This document shows positions 46,422 to 57,556 of a DNA stretch of 64,000 nucleotides, in pieces. Origin of the DNA: Symbiodinium natans (taxonomy: Eukaryota > Sar > Dinophyceae > Suessiales > Symbiodiniaceae); the NCBI GenBank assembly GCA_905221605.1, contig CAJNDS010002217.1:509574-573573 (forward strand). Direction: 5' to 3'. Each line of letters starts with the position of its first letter. Positions within the stretch are counted from its first letter, which is position 1. The notes beneath the pieces are model-generated. The model made no database searches. It was not told the DNA's origin and saw nothing but the letters and a program-made list of their open reading frames with translations. The position numbers were made by a program, and so were the translations under genes.

Positions 46422-48319
46422 AAGGCTGTCATAGTGAACACGCTATCAGGATTTGGCTGTCCCAAAGCATTTTGGAAGAGCCCGCATCTGTGCTGCAATT
46501 GGAGTTCTCTGGAGCAGAAGCTTCTGTTCAGCAATGTTCCGTTGAAATCTGCAAGAATAGAACCAACGTCTTTGCTGTGGGTACGTGAGGAAACGGAAGC
46601 TGGAATGAAGTGGCGACCTAAGAGCAACAGACATGTGCACCAGGCAAAGTCTTGAACTCATTGAATTTCCTGCTTGCAATGCTCGGCGGAGTACGCACCT
46701 CAAATATCTATATGTATATATGTATTCATGTATTTCTGTATTTACGTGTTTATGTATGTATGTGTACAAGCGAACGCTGTGTGTATTAACGGTTTCACCT
46801 CTACAGGTTCATCGGTCTGGGCAACAGCCTGCTGGAATATCCATCGACCTTTCAGACCATGTACTTCGCTGTTTCCACACAAGGTGTGCAGGCCGGGTGC
46901 ATTTCAGATGCTAAGCTGCAGGGCTAGAGCTTGCAGAGCTTGCAGACCGCGCTGCACTCTGAAGAGGCGACTTCCCAGAGCGCCTTCCCACCGATTGTCA
47001 AGCCTCCCATCCGCGCTCGCTCTGCTGATGGGCTTGAGATGTATGTCGGCGACCTCAGAGAGTACCGACTGGAACAGAATCTGTCTCACTCCCTCCGTGT
47101 CTCCTTCTCAATCTCTCTCTCTCTCTCTCTCTCTCTCCGTCTGTCTGGGTTTCTCGCCTTGTGTTGTTGCGTCAGACTTCTCTGGGCACCACAACGAGAG
47201 GTCACCGTAAGCTTCCAGTGGAAGCTGGAGCCGCAGGCGACTGCGACTTCTGTTTGTGACATAGTCAGACATAGTCGGTTCATATCGACACAAAGGATTG
47301 GGGGTGTCTTGAGCCGTCGCTAATGGTTGCTCGGATGTGATGCCACTTATCTTTAGTCACTTTTTGCTTTTCTAGGTTTTGGTTCTGAGAATTGTTTCTC
47401 GCAGGCCCTCAACCCGCTGTACTACCTGCTGGGTGAGGAGGGCTATGATGATGCCTTCGTGCGGTTTGCGCGTTCTGCAATCATAAGCACATGTTCCCAA
47501 GCTGCATCTTCAGCCGCATCGGCCAATGATGACTTGCAGAAGCAGTGCTTGTACCCGCGTGAACAGCAAGTCCAAACTTCAAAGTTTGTCTCCCGGTGAA
47601 GCGTCCTTGCCTCCACTGATTCTCGTGCATTCAGGTTCACATTTCCCGGCGGACATGTACTTCACTAACCGTACGATCATCATTGCGGCAATGTTGGAGG
47701 ATGCCGGAGCAGCAGTCCGAATGGCAAACTTGCAGAGTCACTTACGTAGTCTGATTCTGAGCTTGGGGCCGTCGGTAATTGCGCGGTGCTTGCTGCAGGA
47801 CTTGGAGCGAAACTTTCAACTTCCAGACAAGGGTCTACAAGCGAATATCAAAGGCCTGAGGTATCAGAATCCCGTCCAAAAGGGAGATCTTCGCCAGCAT
47901 CTGCCCAAGCAGCTCAAGCAAATTCTGGAAGACTGCGGAATGAATGGAATGACAGGCTTACAGCTGCAAGAGGTGGACCTGCCTGATGAATTTGATGTAG
48001 AGATCGGACAGACGCAAGCTCAATTGCAGGACGGATTGGCGCAGTGAGACTTCCAAGAGTGCTGCCCGTAAACCAAAGTGCAACTCCGATCTAGTATCTT
48101 CACAACAGTTCTGTTAGGGAACTGCAACATGTGTTGTTTGATGTGCTTGCTGGCAAGATATGGTGCCTTTGTAGCAAATCTGCTTTACACTTACAGCACA
48201 TCAAGTTGTTTTTGCAGGAGCTCGAAGTCGCCTTTGCCGAGCGTGTAGAGAAGGAGGTTGCTATGCAAACCGAACCTCTGGCTGCGACCCCTTTGACACC
48301 CCATGAAGCCTCTATATAG
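46422..48319 (+). CDS. SPFH/Band 7 domain protein
   Basis: Member of the stomatin/prohibitin/flotillin superfamily, oligomeric scaffolds on membranes. Exons joined in phase: 46,422-46,584, 46,807-46,883 (GTFIGLGNSLLEYPSTFQ), 46,965-47,044 (PPIRARSADGLEMY), 47,201-47,242 (VTVSFQWKLEP), 47,405-47,492 (LNPLYYLLGEEGYDDAFVRF), 47,634-47,701 (ADMYFTNRTIIIAAML), 47,799-47,832, 47,956-48,038 (LQLQEVDLPDEFDVEI) and 48,218-48,319 (ELEVAFAERVEKEVA, TAG). The order RxxDGLxxxxxxxFQ, LY.L.G, A(R)S.I, FTNRT, LQL..VDLP..F is diagnostic of SPFH. Intron donors are GT, GT, GT, GC, GT, GC, GT, GC. The (TATG)n-like repeat at 46,705-46,765 is intronic. It is closest in style to the SPFH proteins of alveolates (from memory). 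The N-terminus is incomplete. Confidence 0.8.
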
Positions 48320-48378
48320 TGGAGCCGTCAAGAGCCCCGAGCAGAGTGCGTCCTGCCGCTATGCACGATTTGGTGTGG

Positions 48379-48513
48379 GATGCGCGGACAAGCAGCTCAG
48401 GAGCTACTGGTCTCTACCCAGCAGGCAGGACACGGCACGCTGAAACGAAACCACGGCACAATCCTCCTGGATTTGTCCAGTCCAGGTGCTGGGAAACTTG
48501 GAGACTCAACGTG
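48379..48513 (+). CDS. Orphan exon
   Basis: The frame reads MRGQAAQELLVSTQQAGHGT and then TILLDLSSPGAGKLGD up to a TG|GTGAGT donor. It could be a further exon of the SPFH gene (if TAG 48,317 is not its end) or the start of another gene using the ATG at 48,379. Confidence 0.35.
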
Positions 48514-48599
48514 GTGAGTCCGAAGGTGTCCTTGAGCTCAACCAAGCAGAGGCCAGCGACCGCTTTGGGCAGGAGTTGCTCTGAACTGAACCGCAGCGT

Positions 48600-49850
48600 T
48601 GGCTAAATCGCCGTTCCTGGGCATGCTCTGTGCATGAAAGAGTATGAAAGAGATTAAGAACGAGACATGAGAAGTGCAGTGCTGGTCGTGCTGGTCAGGT
48701 GGACCAGCTGCTCCTCTTCCAGGAGCGGCAGGCAGAACTCCTCCCCTGCTGCGAGTGGCTGCACTCAATGCGCAAATCAACATACGCTAAGCACCCCTTG
48801 CGCCTGAGCCCCCCCCCCCGCCCCCCCTCCCACTGGAGCCCAAAGCTGTGCGAGCACCAATGATGTAGAGATGCGTCGTACCAGGCGCTCGCCAACAATG
48901 CAATTCTGCAGCAGTTCGAGAATGACACGCAGCCCTTTGACAGGCAGGACATCACTGAAGAAGTTAAGCACCGCTTATAGTGTTGACTGGAATGCTGTGG
49001 CCATAGGAGTTTCTTGAGCTTGGAATCGTTGCTTTCCAGAAAGCCTGCAGCCGCTTCGAAAATGAGTGGTTTCAATGGCGTACTTAAGCAACCGCATGCC
49101 TGGATAGGTGGTCAAAGGGAGGCTCCAGTGATTGTTGATTTCGGGCACTAGTCTCCCTGGCAGAAGCTGCATTCAACACCTGACTTTGCAGCTAGCAACG
49201 AGGGTTCCTTCCCTCAGGCTGACGTTGCAACATAGGACATAGAACGTGCTCCTTATACGGCGTGCTCCTCTGGGAGTGTCCGGCATGGCCATCATGTCTT
49301 ACAAGTAGCACCGTAAATCACACACGATGGATGCCGACAGCTTAGCAAGACGTAATCGTCTTCAACTCCCCGACATGAAAAATCTTCCACGAGTTGTACA
49401 CTTCGCATGGTCAACGGTGTGACACTGTCCAGAGAACCAGAGAATGGCCCAACTTTGCTAGTGCACCAGGCTCTTCGAGCTGATGGAAGTACGCTTGCTG
49501 GGTGACCACAGCTCTGACAACCTCATGTTCTCCTTTTGATAGTGAGGTCATGCGAGGTCTGATGAGGTCTGAAAAGTGCGTAGCTTGCAAGCTTCCGGTG
49601 GCTGGACACTTCCATACCAAAGCTGAGATCATAGTTGGAGTGTGACATGAGGAAGCAGAGAGGGTGAATTCAGGGCAACAGAGGAGTCTAAATCCCGCTA
49701 CCTAGCGCGGCGAAAGGATTCCTGCCAATCGTTGCTAGTTGTACATGAACGCTGCCACAACCTGTCCGGATCCAGTCTTGAAGGCAGCTTCACCCCGAAT
49801 GTGCGTAGCACATCAGCTATGAAAACGTTCTGATTGGATCCAGGCACTTA
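48600..49850. other. No supported gene
   Basis: I see no coherent exon. There is a C-rich run at about 48,809-48,832. Minus-strand frames of 60-126 codons here (48,695-49,075, 49,411-49,632) have no recognised motif. Confidence 0.4.
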
Positions 49851-49914
49851 CGAGCACCACGCAGAGAGCGCAAAGCAAGGCTTCCTCTTAAGGAGAATGC
49901 TTCTCACAAGACCT

Positions 49915-50290
49915 CTGCGCCCAGGAAAAGAGCAGATTGCATCTGGCCATCTCTGCAGAAATTGCATTCTCAATATTTCCCAACGTTCTTTGCGCCTGAC
50001 TGCCTTAGAACTCCAGGCAGTCCCTTCTGCACTTCATTGCGGCAACGCCAGACTTGCCAGCAAGCACGCGTGAAGCCCCTGTCTCAGTGTGTCTCAGCAT
50101 TGCTTCGAGGTTCTCAGGGCTGTCTTGAGCAGATACATGCCCCATTACACAGGCCAAGAGGTTAAAGAAACTATTCGCCGTCTCTCCAGATGGGTTCTCG
50201 GATTGAATGCTGGCCCTGTGACCATAGTTGCCATAGTTACGGCGGTTCTACATTGCTTGCACTTGTTTTCGGCTGGATGGGGCATATTGG
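49915..50290 (+). CDS. Orphan exons with a possible membrane helix
   Basis: Frames at about 49,915-49,998 (RLHLAISAEIAFSIFPNVLC) and 50,083-50,290 (HCFEVLRAVLSRYMPHYTGQ, then TIVAIVTAVLHCLHLFSAGW). The second ends in a hydrophobic segment long enough for one membrane helix. They precede the ankyrin exons on the same strand and may be their N-terminal part. Confidence 0.3.
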
Positions 50291-50566
50291 CAAAGCTCTT
50301 GCAGAAGCCGAGGTGGCTTTGGAGTTACTGGTGCGTGAGGTGCGCAATGTGGTGTGGCTATGTGTTGTGGTGGCTAGGTGCATGACTGCAGTTGCTGTCG
50401 GTGTCTTTCCATGTTGCGGCATGCAACCAGGCTTTGGTGAAGAGTCTTTTTTGCCAGGCTCAGTGCATTGGCGAATCAAGCGGAGGCCCTTGTGACGGGC
50501 TGCCTTGCTACTGCATCAGCAACCACAGCAGTGTGCAAAAGCGACCAAAGACATGCCGCCTTCCAG

Positions 50567-51420
50567 GAATTGATGCCAGAAACAAAGTTGGTGAGACCGC
50601 CCTGATGTTGGCACTTCGTAGTGCATTGGAAGGGGCCTTGGATTTCAGAGCCAGAGCTGCCATGTTTCATGCACGCAAGTCAACGAAGCCGCAATAAGAA
50701 AACCGAACCACAGGCAGACAATTGAAGTCGAGCAGCAACACGAACAAAAGCAGGACTCAGCATCAACACTACACATCCTGGCTTTCCTGATCCAGAAGAT
50801 AGATGCAGTTGTTGAATGACTTTGGCTTCATGCCCGTTCCAGATCTCTGGGTCTTGCAGCTGAGGTGAGCGAAGAAGCAGTTGACCTTGGTCGCTTGCTC
50901 GATGTCAGTTGCGAATGAAGGAGATGTCTCAAAATTTGCACATTCTTGCGCGAAGACATGACCTGATACGTAATCGGCTCTATCTCCATCCCGCGCGTCG
51001 ATCACGACTGAATTTGTTCAGGTCCTTGCCGCATCCTATTGGAGGCAAGGGCCTGCCCGGATGCTGCAGACAAGCCGTTGGGCGAAACGCCACTCATGGA
51101 GGCAGCAGGCTCTTGTGTGTTTCGTGCGCACAGCACGCAGCTTCGCCTAGTCTCAGATAATCTCAGCTGGCGTCAATTGCAGTCAACTGCGAAGTTGTTG
51201 TGCATGCAGCCGTGGTGCTTGACTGACGTTTCCGACGCTGATTCGAGCCTTAAGTCTAGGCCCAAGGTCGGCCAACTTGTAAGACGTGTCTTGCTAAACG
51301 ATTTCCGGTCCTTATCAACACGGAGCAGGGGTCTTTTGCTCTCAGCCACTGGCAGGCTGTTTGTGCAGGATGCCATGAGGCTGTACACCTGCTCCTTGAG
51401 TATCGAGCAGACCCCATGAG
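50567..51420 (+). CDS. Ankyrin-repeat exons before PEX12
   Basis: Exon 50,567-~50,640 reads DARNKVGETALMLALRSALE. Exon 51,050-51,108 reads PDAADKPLGETPLMEAA and joins through a GC-AG intron (51,109-51,368) to exon 51,369-~51,420, CHEAVHLLLEYRADPMRP. The second and third together make one complete 33-residue ankyrin repeat. Ankyrin repeats bind protein partners; the partner is unknown. The gene's 3' end was not found before PEX12 starts at 51,712, so these exons may belong to the same gene as the ankyrin exons after 53.5 kb, with PEX12 sitting inside an intron. Confidence 0.7.
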
Positions 51421-51711
51421 GCCATCACTGTGGTTGCGAATTGTGCGGATGCCCTTTCAAGATCGGTTTGGGTCATTAAATGGGCTCTTGTACAAGGAGT
51501 TAGTTCGGAGCTTGTGCTTGTTTGCAGCCGTTTCCATCAAACATCAGCTCGCAAGAACAATGCATACGAACAGTTGGCAGCTTGCTTAGCAATAAGGTCT
51601 TCAAGATCATACCCCAAATGGGCCTGCCTTGTGGTCACTTGCAGTTATGGTCCACGCGGCATGGGATGAAAAACAAGCTTGCTGAGTAGATGCTGGCAAA
51701 GGGCGATCCGT

Positions 51712-52785
51712 ATGGCTTACGAAGGCTTCCTAACCAGCATTTATGCCGGAAAGAACATATTCAGGCCTACCTTCTTCGAGCTTATTGCGCAAGATCAACT
51801 CGCAGACGTGTTCAGACCTGCCCTGAGATTTTTTGTCGAGATCGTCTCAGAGAGAGCCCCACGAGGCTTGCTGCCGTTTCTGGAATACTGGCAAGCCGTT
51901 TACACCTTCTTCCTTCTTTTCCTGGAAGGGTACCACCTGAGAGTGCATGGAGCCACCTTTGCCGAGCATTTCTTCGGGTTGAGACGGCAGGAGCCAGAAT
52001 CGGAACGGATGCTGCCACTGGAAGCCCTGGAAAAGGCAAGGCGTAGATTAGATGCCCCGCCTCTGAACACCAAACAACGGGCAGCATCCCTGATTGTAGC
52101 GGTAGTGCTGCCATGGGTTTGGGCGAAGGGCGAGGAGCGGCTCAGACAGTTGGAGTCATTTAGGCCATCCACAACCACAAGCCCAGCCGATGTTGCACTC
52201 CACCGTTTTTTTCCAGCAATGCATGCTGCAAGCGCAGGCTTAAGTTTCGCATATCGTTTTCTGTACCTGCTTGAACAAACGGGAATTTGGTCACCCTGGT
52301 TGCATCTGCTGGGCTTGCGGCTTGTGCGACACTTTCCTGAGCCTCCCGGTCAACTTGAAGAAGAGGAAGCTGGCAAAAGTCTGGCCACGCGAGCGCGCGA
52401 CCTCTTGGTGATGTGTGGCAAAGGTTCTCTTTGGGGTGGGATTTACCTGCTTCAATTCCTGCAGTGGTGGTATCAACGAGAGCAAATTCTCCAACCACTT
52501 CAAGCGCGGCAGGCGCCGCCCCCACCGCCTGAGCCATACCCATATCCAGAAAGCCTAGGCGGTCCGCTGTCCCAGGGGTCTCGGCGCCAACTAGTTCTTC
52601 TGCCAGAGGACAGAGCCATCTGCGCCCTGTGTCACCGCCGACGCCAAAACCCGGCTATGTCTTGCAGCGGATATGCTTTCTGCTACACTTGCCTAGTACC
52701 TCATGTGCAGCAGCATGGCCACTGCCCGATTTCTGGCCAGCAGATGCTTGTGGAGGAAATTAGGCGAGTTCGGGACGATAGCTGA
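51712..52785 (+). CDS. PEX12: Peroxin-12, peroxisomal RING ubiquitin ligase
   Basis: A complete, intronless 357-residue protein, the usual length for PEX12 (human 359). With PEX2 and PEX10 it forms the peroxisomal membrane complex that ubiquitinates and exports the import receptor PEX5. N-terminal signature at residues 17-30 (FRPTFFELIAQDQL) and FFGLRRQ match the family. Hydrophobic segments around residues 55-75, 110-130 and 155-205 fit the multi-span membrane domain. The C-terminal RING (about 304-338) has CALC, then FCYTC and HCP, the reduced Cys set typical of PEX12. The ATG at 51,712 was chosen; the 11-codon open extension upstream starts only from TTG. A GCAG at about 51,640 could be a trans-splice acceptor. 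It is unlike its neighbours in having no intron and is flanked on both sides by ankyrin exons. Confidence 0.93.
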   Translation: MAYEGFLTSIYAGKNIFRPTFFELIAQDQLADVFRPALRFFVEIVSERAPRGLLPFLEYWQAVYTFFLLFLEGYHLRVHGATFAEHFFGLRRQEPESERMLPLEALEKARRRLDAPPLNTKQRAASLIVAVVLPWVWAKGEERLRQLESFRPSTTTSPADVALHRFFPAMHAASAGLSFAYRFLYLLEQTGIWSPWLHLLGLRLVRHFPEPPGQLEEEEAGKSLATRARDLLVMCGKGSLWGGIYLLQFLQWWYQREQILQPLQARQAPPPPPEPYPYPESLGGPLSQGSRRQLVLLPEDRAICALCHRRRQNPAMSCSGYAFCYTCLVPHVQQHGHCPISGQQMLVEEIRRVRDDS

Positions 52786-52869
52786 CTTGCTTTTGCTGGG
52801 CAAAAGGAGAGTGACGGCATGACCTGTAGCTGTGATCAAGGGGATTCGGCGCCATAATTTAACCGGCAA

Positions 52870-53040
52870 GGGTCCGAGGCGAATGAAGGGTTCGCGTGGA
52901 ATAAGGGGGGGTAGGCGGGGGTGTGCGGGGTAGGGGTAGGGGTAGGTTGTGTTCAAAGTAGACGGAAAGGGGGTTGGGGAGGATGGTGGGGGGGGGGGGG
53001 GGGGGGGATGGGGGGATTAGGGGGGTGGCAGTGTCGTGTA
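52870..53040. repeat. G-rich spacer with G20 run
   Basis: GGGGTAGGGGTAGG-type units (52,930-52,946) are followed by a run of 20 G (52,988-53,007) about 200 bases after the PEX12 stop. The 53,040-53,410 frame (146 codons in the longest ORF) includes DFIEMTCVAKPGAPEPIWIG but is not recognised. Confidence 0.7.
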
Positions 53041-53555
53041 TCCTCAGGCCTCCGGCCTCGGATTCTTGCGTCAACGCCAGTGCATTTTTGAGGACTACCC
53101 TCAACAACATGCGCGCCGCTGATTTTATCGAGATGACGTGCGTTGCAAAGCCGGGGGCTCCAGAGCCGATTTGGATCGGCAGTGCTACCGTAGCAGCTAC
53201 TCCGTGCTCTTCGGCAGCCTTCGTCACTCCTCCCGGCCTTGGGTCAGCTCAGTACACACAAGGACATGCCACGGTACTAGCACAACTACTGACTCTTTGT
53301 TACATTGAGCGTCGGCATCGAAAAGTGGTTTCGAAGGCAGTCAAAACTCCGGCAAAAGCTGCAGGACCCTGTGCCATGCGAACTCACAGATTGAGTGGCA
53401 GTGGAAATTTCTAGTTGAGACAAAAGGAGACTGGCGAGAATGAGGTATCTGGCGGTAAGAGTTCCGACGAAGAGGACTGCGTTTTAGGTTGCTGAAAGAG
53501 AACAACTAGTCACTAGTCTATGCTCTGCTATTATTGCAGCTTGTTCGTTTCTCAG

Positions 53556-56500
53556 GATCCAAGGTCGCACAAAGATGCTGCCTCAACAGAGGACCCACAC
53601 GAAAACCTTGTTCTGGTGTACGGACGCTGGCATCTGCATTCCACAGCCTGTCTCTGAGTTCCGTCATTGGACGTGACTGCGCGAAGGAGCCACAAGTTCC
53701 CCAGGGTCTTGAATCAGACCTCCACAAGGACAGTCGACTCAGCGCTTCGGATCACACGGGAGCTTTGCAGTCAAAAAACGGACAGTCGCAGAGTGTATTC
53801 GTCACTGTCTTGGCAGGAACGGCAATCGTCAGCCACGGCTGACCAGGAGGACGACCGGAAAAGGACAACAATCTTGCCCGATCTTGCGCGAACATCCTCT
53901 GAAGGCCACGGGCATGCAAAGGCTTGCAGAGCATACCACCTGTTTGAGCCAGGGGAGCCAGCCGTGCCATCAAAGGGTGCTCAGGCAAGAACATGGAAGG
54001 GACAGGACTGAGCGACATGGCCCTTGTCAGCTTTTGCTGTCAAACTCTTGAAGGCGGCACTGGTCGTGCATGCTGCGAGGACATGGAGCAGGGCACTTTA
54101 TCGGCATTGTGGAGCGCTGTCCGGGGTGCTGAGCCTCCTCGAGCTCGGCAGCTACTGAAGGCGCGTGCAAAGTTGGTCCATGGGCCGAAGAGATGCCAAA
54201 GATGCCAAAGCCACCAGCAATCGCATCTGGCAGGCCCTGGAGAACAAGCAGGCTGCCACAGCCATGCGGGATGATGACGGCTTCACCCTGTTGTCCTGGC
54301 CTCTGACCTTGACATGTAACTATTCGGACTGCGATGATGAAGCATAACTTTCAGAGTTGGAAAGCGGGGTGAGGTAAACTGTATTGGGACGCGTACGTGT
54401 ACCAGAGTTCAAGCTTCTTTTGTTCGGTACATGTCGCGAGTCCTGACTGAGGCATTTGGCTGTCATGACACCCCCCAGCGACCGCGTCTTTGCCACTGTG
54501 GCCCTGCTTTTGCAGTTCCGGGCAGAGGCAGCACCACGATGCACGCGAGAATTGGGGGCCTGGATGGGCTGCCAGTGCTAGAGCTGGGTGCGGGTGCTGG
54601 TTCTCACTTCGTGTAGGATGGTCTTACAGTAGGGTGCATCGCTTTCGAAGCACCCGGTGCAGGAGGAGTATAGGGATTACAAACGGTACAGTACAGGGCT
54701 CACTCGGCCGGGTGCGGAGTTTGGGCTATGGCTTCTTGGGTTTTCTGGCTATTTAACAACCAGCGGTCGCCCTGGTCAGGTTGATTGCCGGAACCTGCTG
54801 GGCGAAACGCCGCTAATGTCCAGCACTTGTACGCATGTCAGCATGTTGACTGAGTGCACCATCTACAGCATTTCATAGCTATAGACAGCTCCAGCCTCAC
54901 AGAAAACGTGTACTTAGTAAAGATGCAAGCTGATCCGAGGCATCGAGAAAAGACAAGAGTGGTTGATGCATTGGACTAAAAGTAGCAAGGCCGCTTCCGG
55001 TCGAAGGTCCCCTGCAATGCCTCGACAGTCACGACATGCGCACAATGCTCACGCGCACGACTGCCGAGGCTCGCCTGCCGTGCTGCCATGGAACGGCCCG
55101 GCGATGCCTCACCAGCTGGTCCATGGCTTCGTGTGCGACTGAGCAAAAACAGCCGCAGGGCGCAGCAACGAAGTCTGTCTCAATCGAGAATGCCCGGGTG
55201 TCTTCTCATCCAGCAAAGAATAATTCATGAGGACCTATTTACCGGCAGCAAGCCCTAGCATTCTCACCAGTTTGCATGCACGGGCCCGGGCGTATGTCTG
55301 CGGGGTGCGTGTGATAACCGGGGCATGTTCCGTAGTCAGATACTCGTCGGAAGTTTCAGCACCCAAGCATGTGTGGTTGCTTGATCAGGCCCAATGCGCA
55401 AGCTGCTCGAAGTGCTTGGCCTCAGTGTATTGCCTGCAGGACAAAAAAAGAGCTCCAAGAAGCAAACTGTTGAGTATGAGCCCTAAACAAGGCGAAGGCT
55501 GATCCGAATGCGGCTGATCTTTCTGGCGAGCCACCTCTTATCGAAGCTGCCTGCTACGGCGACCTTGAGGCCGCAGAATCCCCGATGCCCGATGCTACGA
55601 CGAAACACCTAGTATATTATTACATTGCGCAATATTGCGCATATCAAGTTCGGGAGATCCTGTGTCATGAGTCCAAGCTCCACCTCTGCATGGGAGGTTT
55701 GTCAGCTGCTGCTGGAGGGTCGCGCAGATGCTTCCCACGAAAGCACAGCACGGCACCAAGGTTTGGAGCTTGTTTGGCCATAGTTATCATCGAAGTATCA
55801 TTGAAGTATGCATGGCTACATCATACAACTAGCACAGAGTTTTCCAATGGCAGGCCCATGGCAAGCGTGCAGTGAGAGTTGGAAGAGGGGGGGCAGCGCA
55901 ATGTACTGCAATTACGCCGCCATGTTCTAAACGTTCGCATCCTGCACTGTTACTGCTGCCGCAGATCGGTAAGGTCGAACCTATCACGGTCTACTTATGC
56001 CTCCTTCATTCTGCAAGACATGTGAGATCTCCAGCCTTACAGTGCTTTAGAATCAGCGATAATCAGTGTGACAAGGTGGGTGTGACGGCTCTCGGGTTGG
56101 CAGAGTGCGAAGGCCACAGAGAGGCCTTGTGCGGTAGAGAGTCATGGCGTACGCATTCCCTCCGAGCCCAGCGCAAGCAAGTTAACGATGATGGGACAGG
56201 TGGCTGAGCTGCTTGCCCAGCATCTGGGGTCTGCTGGCAAGGAGACTCGTTGATCGAAGTTTGGTGTTGAAGCTTGGAGCTGCATTGACAGCCCAGTTGG
56301 ACTGGACAGGACTCGCCAGCCAAAGCTGAGGCAAGTGCAGCATGCATTTTGCATCTCAATGCCGGTGGTCTGCCTATCGGCGTTCATGTCGGACTCGCAG
56401 TTGTGCCCCAGGAGGCCGGCACCGTACACGCCGATGACCCTGAGAAGGCACTGGGTGAGTATTACGGTGATCGTTCTCTGCCTGTCGGGTGGGTACTTGC

Positions 56501-57235
56501 AGGGAGTGGAAGCATGTGTAGACTTCACCCAGACAAGCCTCAATGAGCGAGGCGGAGGATACTTTCACCCACGATCCAGGCGAAGCCCTCAGGACTCATG
56601 AGCACTTCTCCAGCACGTGTTTCTCGTATTGCGTGCTGAAAGATTTGCATTGACTGTATTGACATGCATTGACATCTAGGTGTGGATGTCTCATCGCTCC
56701 CAGACAGCCCGGTCAAGAAGAGCCCGCCAAACGACGGATTAGAGAAGATGACAGAGGTTTGTGCCGCCAGCTTTTGCACGCGCAATGTGCACGGCAATCA
56801 TGCAAAGCGGCAGCGTAGCACTCACTGTGGGTGTCAGGCTGACATGGAGGCAGGTGAGTCGCAGAAAGACATCAATGATGAAGAGCCACAATTGCAGGCT
56901 GTGTCCTGAGCTTTGTTCATCTTGTTCGTTTTCTCTTGGACACGACGTCATCCGTGATGCTGCAGATCTGGCTTGTGTCCCAATGCTTCTCTTGGTCAGT
57001 TGCCACTGGTCAGGAAGAATCGACGGAGGCTGCGAAGCCAGCTTTTGAGGCGTCCTTCACCTCCGAGCCAAGTGCTCCCCAGGAGCCGGAAGTGTCGGAG
57101 CTTCCGGAGGCACCGAACAAGAGATACAAGAGTCCATCAGGAAGGTCGGAAGACAAGCTGCTAGAAAGCTGTCCAGCCACCGATCCAGAGGCAGCTCCAC
57201 CCAGCGCCTCGGCTTTCAGTGCAGAAACGCCTTAA
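53556..57235 (+). CDS. Ankyrin-repeat protein with acidic C-terminal tail
   Basis: Candidate exons: 53,556-~53,655 (DPHENLVLVYGRWHLHSTAC), 53,817-~53,940 (ATADQEDDRKRTTILPDLAR), about 54,100-54,175 (ALWSAVRGAEPPRARQLLKA), about 54,205-54,290, 54,780-~54,820 (VDCRNLLGETPLM), ~55,490-55,569 (ADPNAADLSGEPPLIEAA) joined by a GC-AG intron to 55,697-55,760 (VCQLLLEGRADASHES), about 56,050-56,130 (DKVGVTALGLAECEGHREA) and a terminal exon 57,014-57,235 (EESTEAAKPAFEASF, then a Pro/Glu/Ser-rich tail with KRYKSPSGR; TAA). About four ankyrin repeats are visible. The tail is probably disordered. An exon at about 56,683-56,757 (SSLPDSPVKKSPPNDGLEK) fits the same tail. It may continue from the exons at 50.6-51.4 kb. 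Start unknown; some joins unproved. Confidence 0.6.
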
Positions 57236-57556
57236 AGGGCACGTTAAGTGCATACTTGCAGCTCCGTGTACTTTCAGTGACGATGATCGTCAGAGCAGGC
57301 ACCATCGATCTCGGAAATATCCGATGGGTAGAAACACAGCTAGTGCTTAAGGCGGCCGAATCTGGATCTTGGGATGCTTTAAGTTTGTTCCTTGTTGACC
57401 TTATTGGGTTTTAGGGTCATGTTTAGGGGAATAGTTGCTGACAGTTTTACGCTGCTTCTTCTATGCAGCTTGCGGGATTTGGAGACGGATGAACCAATCA
57501 GTTGCAGTTGAATTGAATAAGGAATGATGCAAGTTGTGTCACTGGTGTCATGACTC

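Noticed and set aside
51679-51711. 11-codon N-terminal extension of PEX12
   Set aside because: It starts at TTG; the ATG at 51,712 gives the family's normal length and N-terminus.
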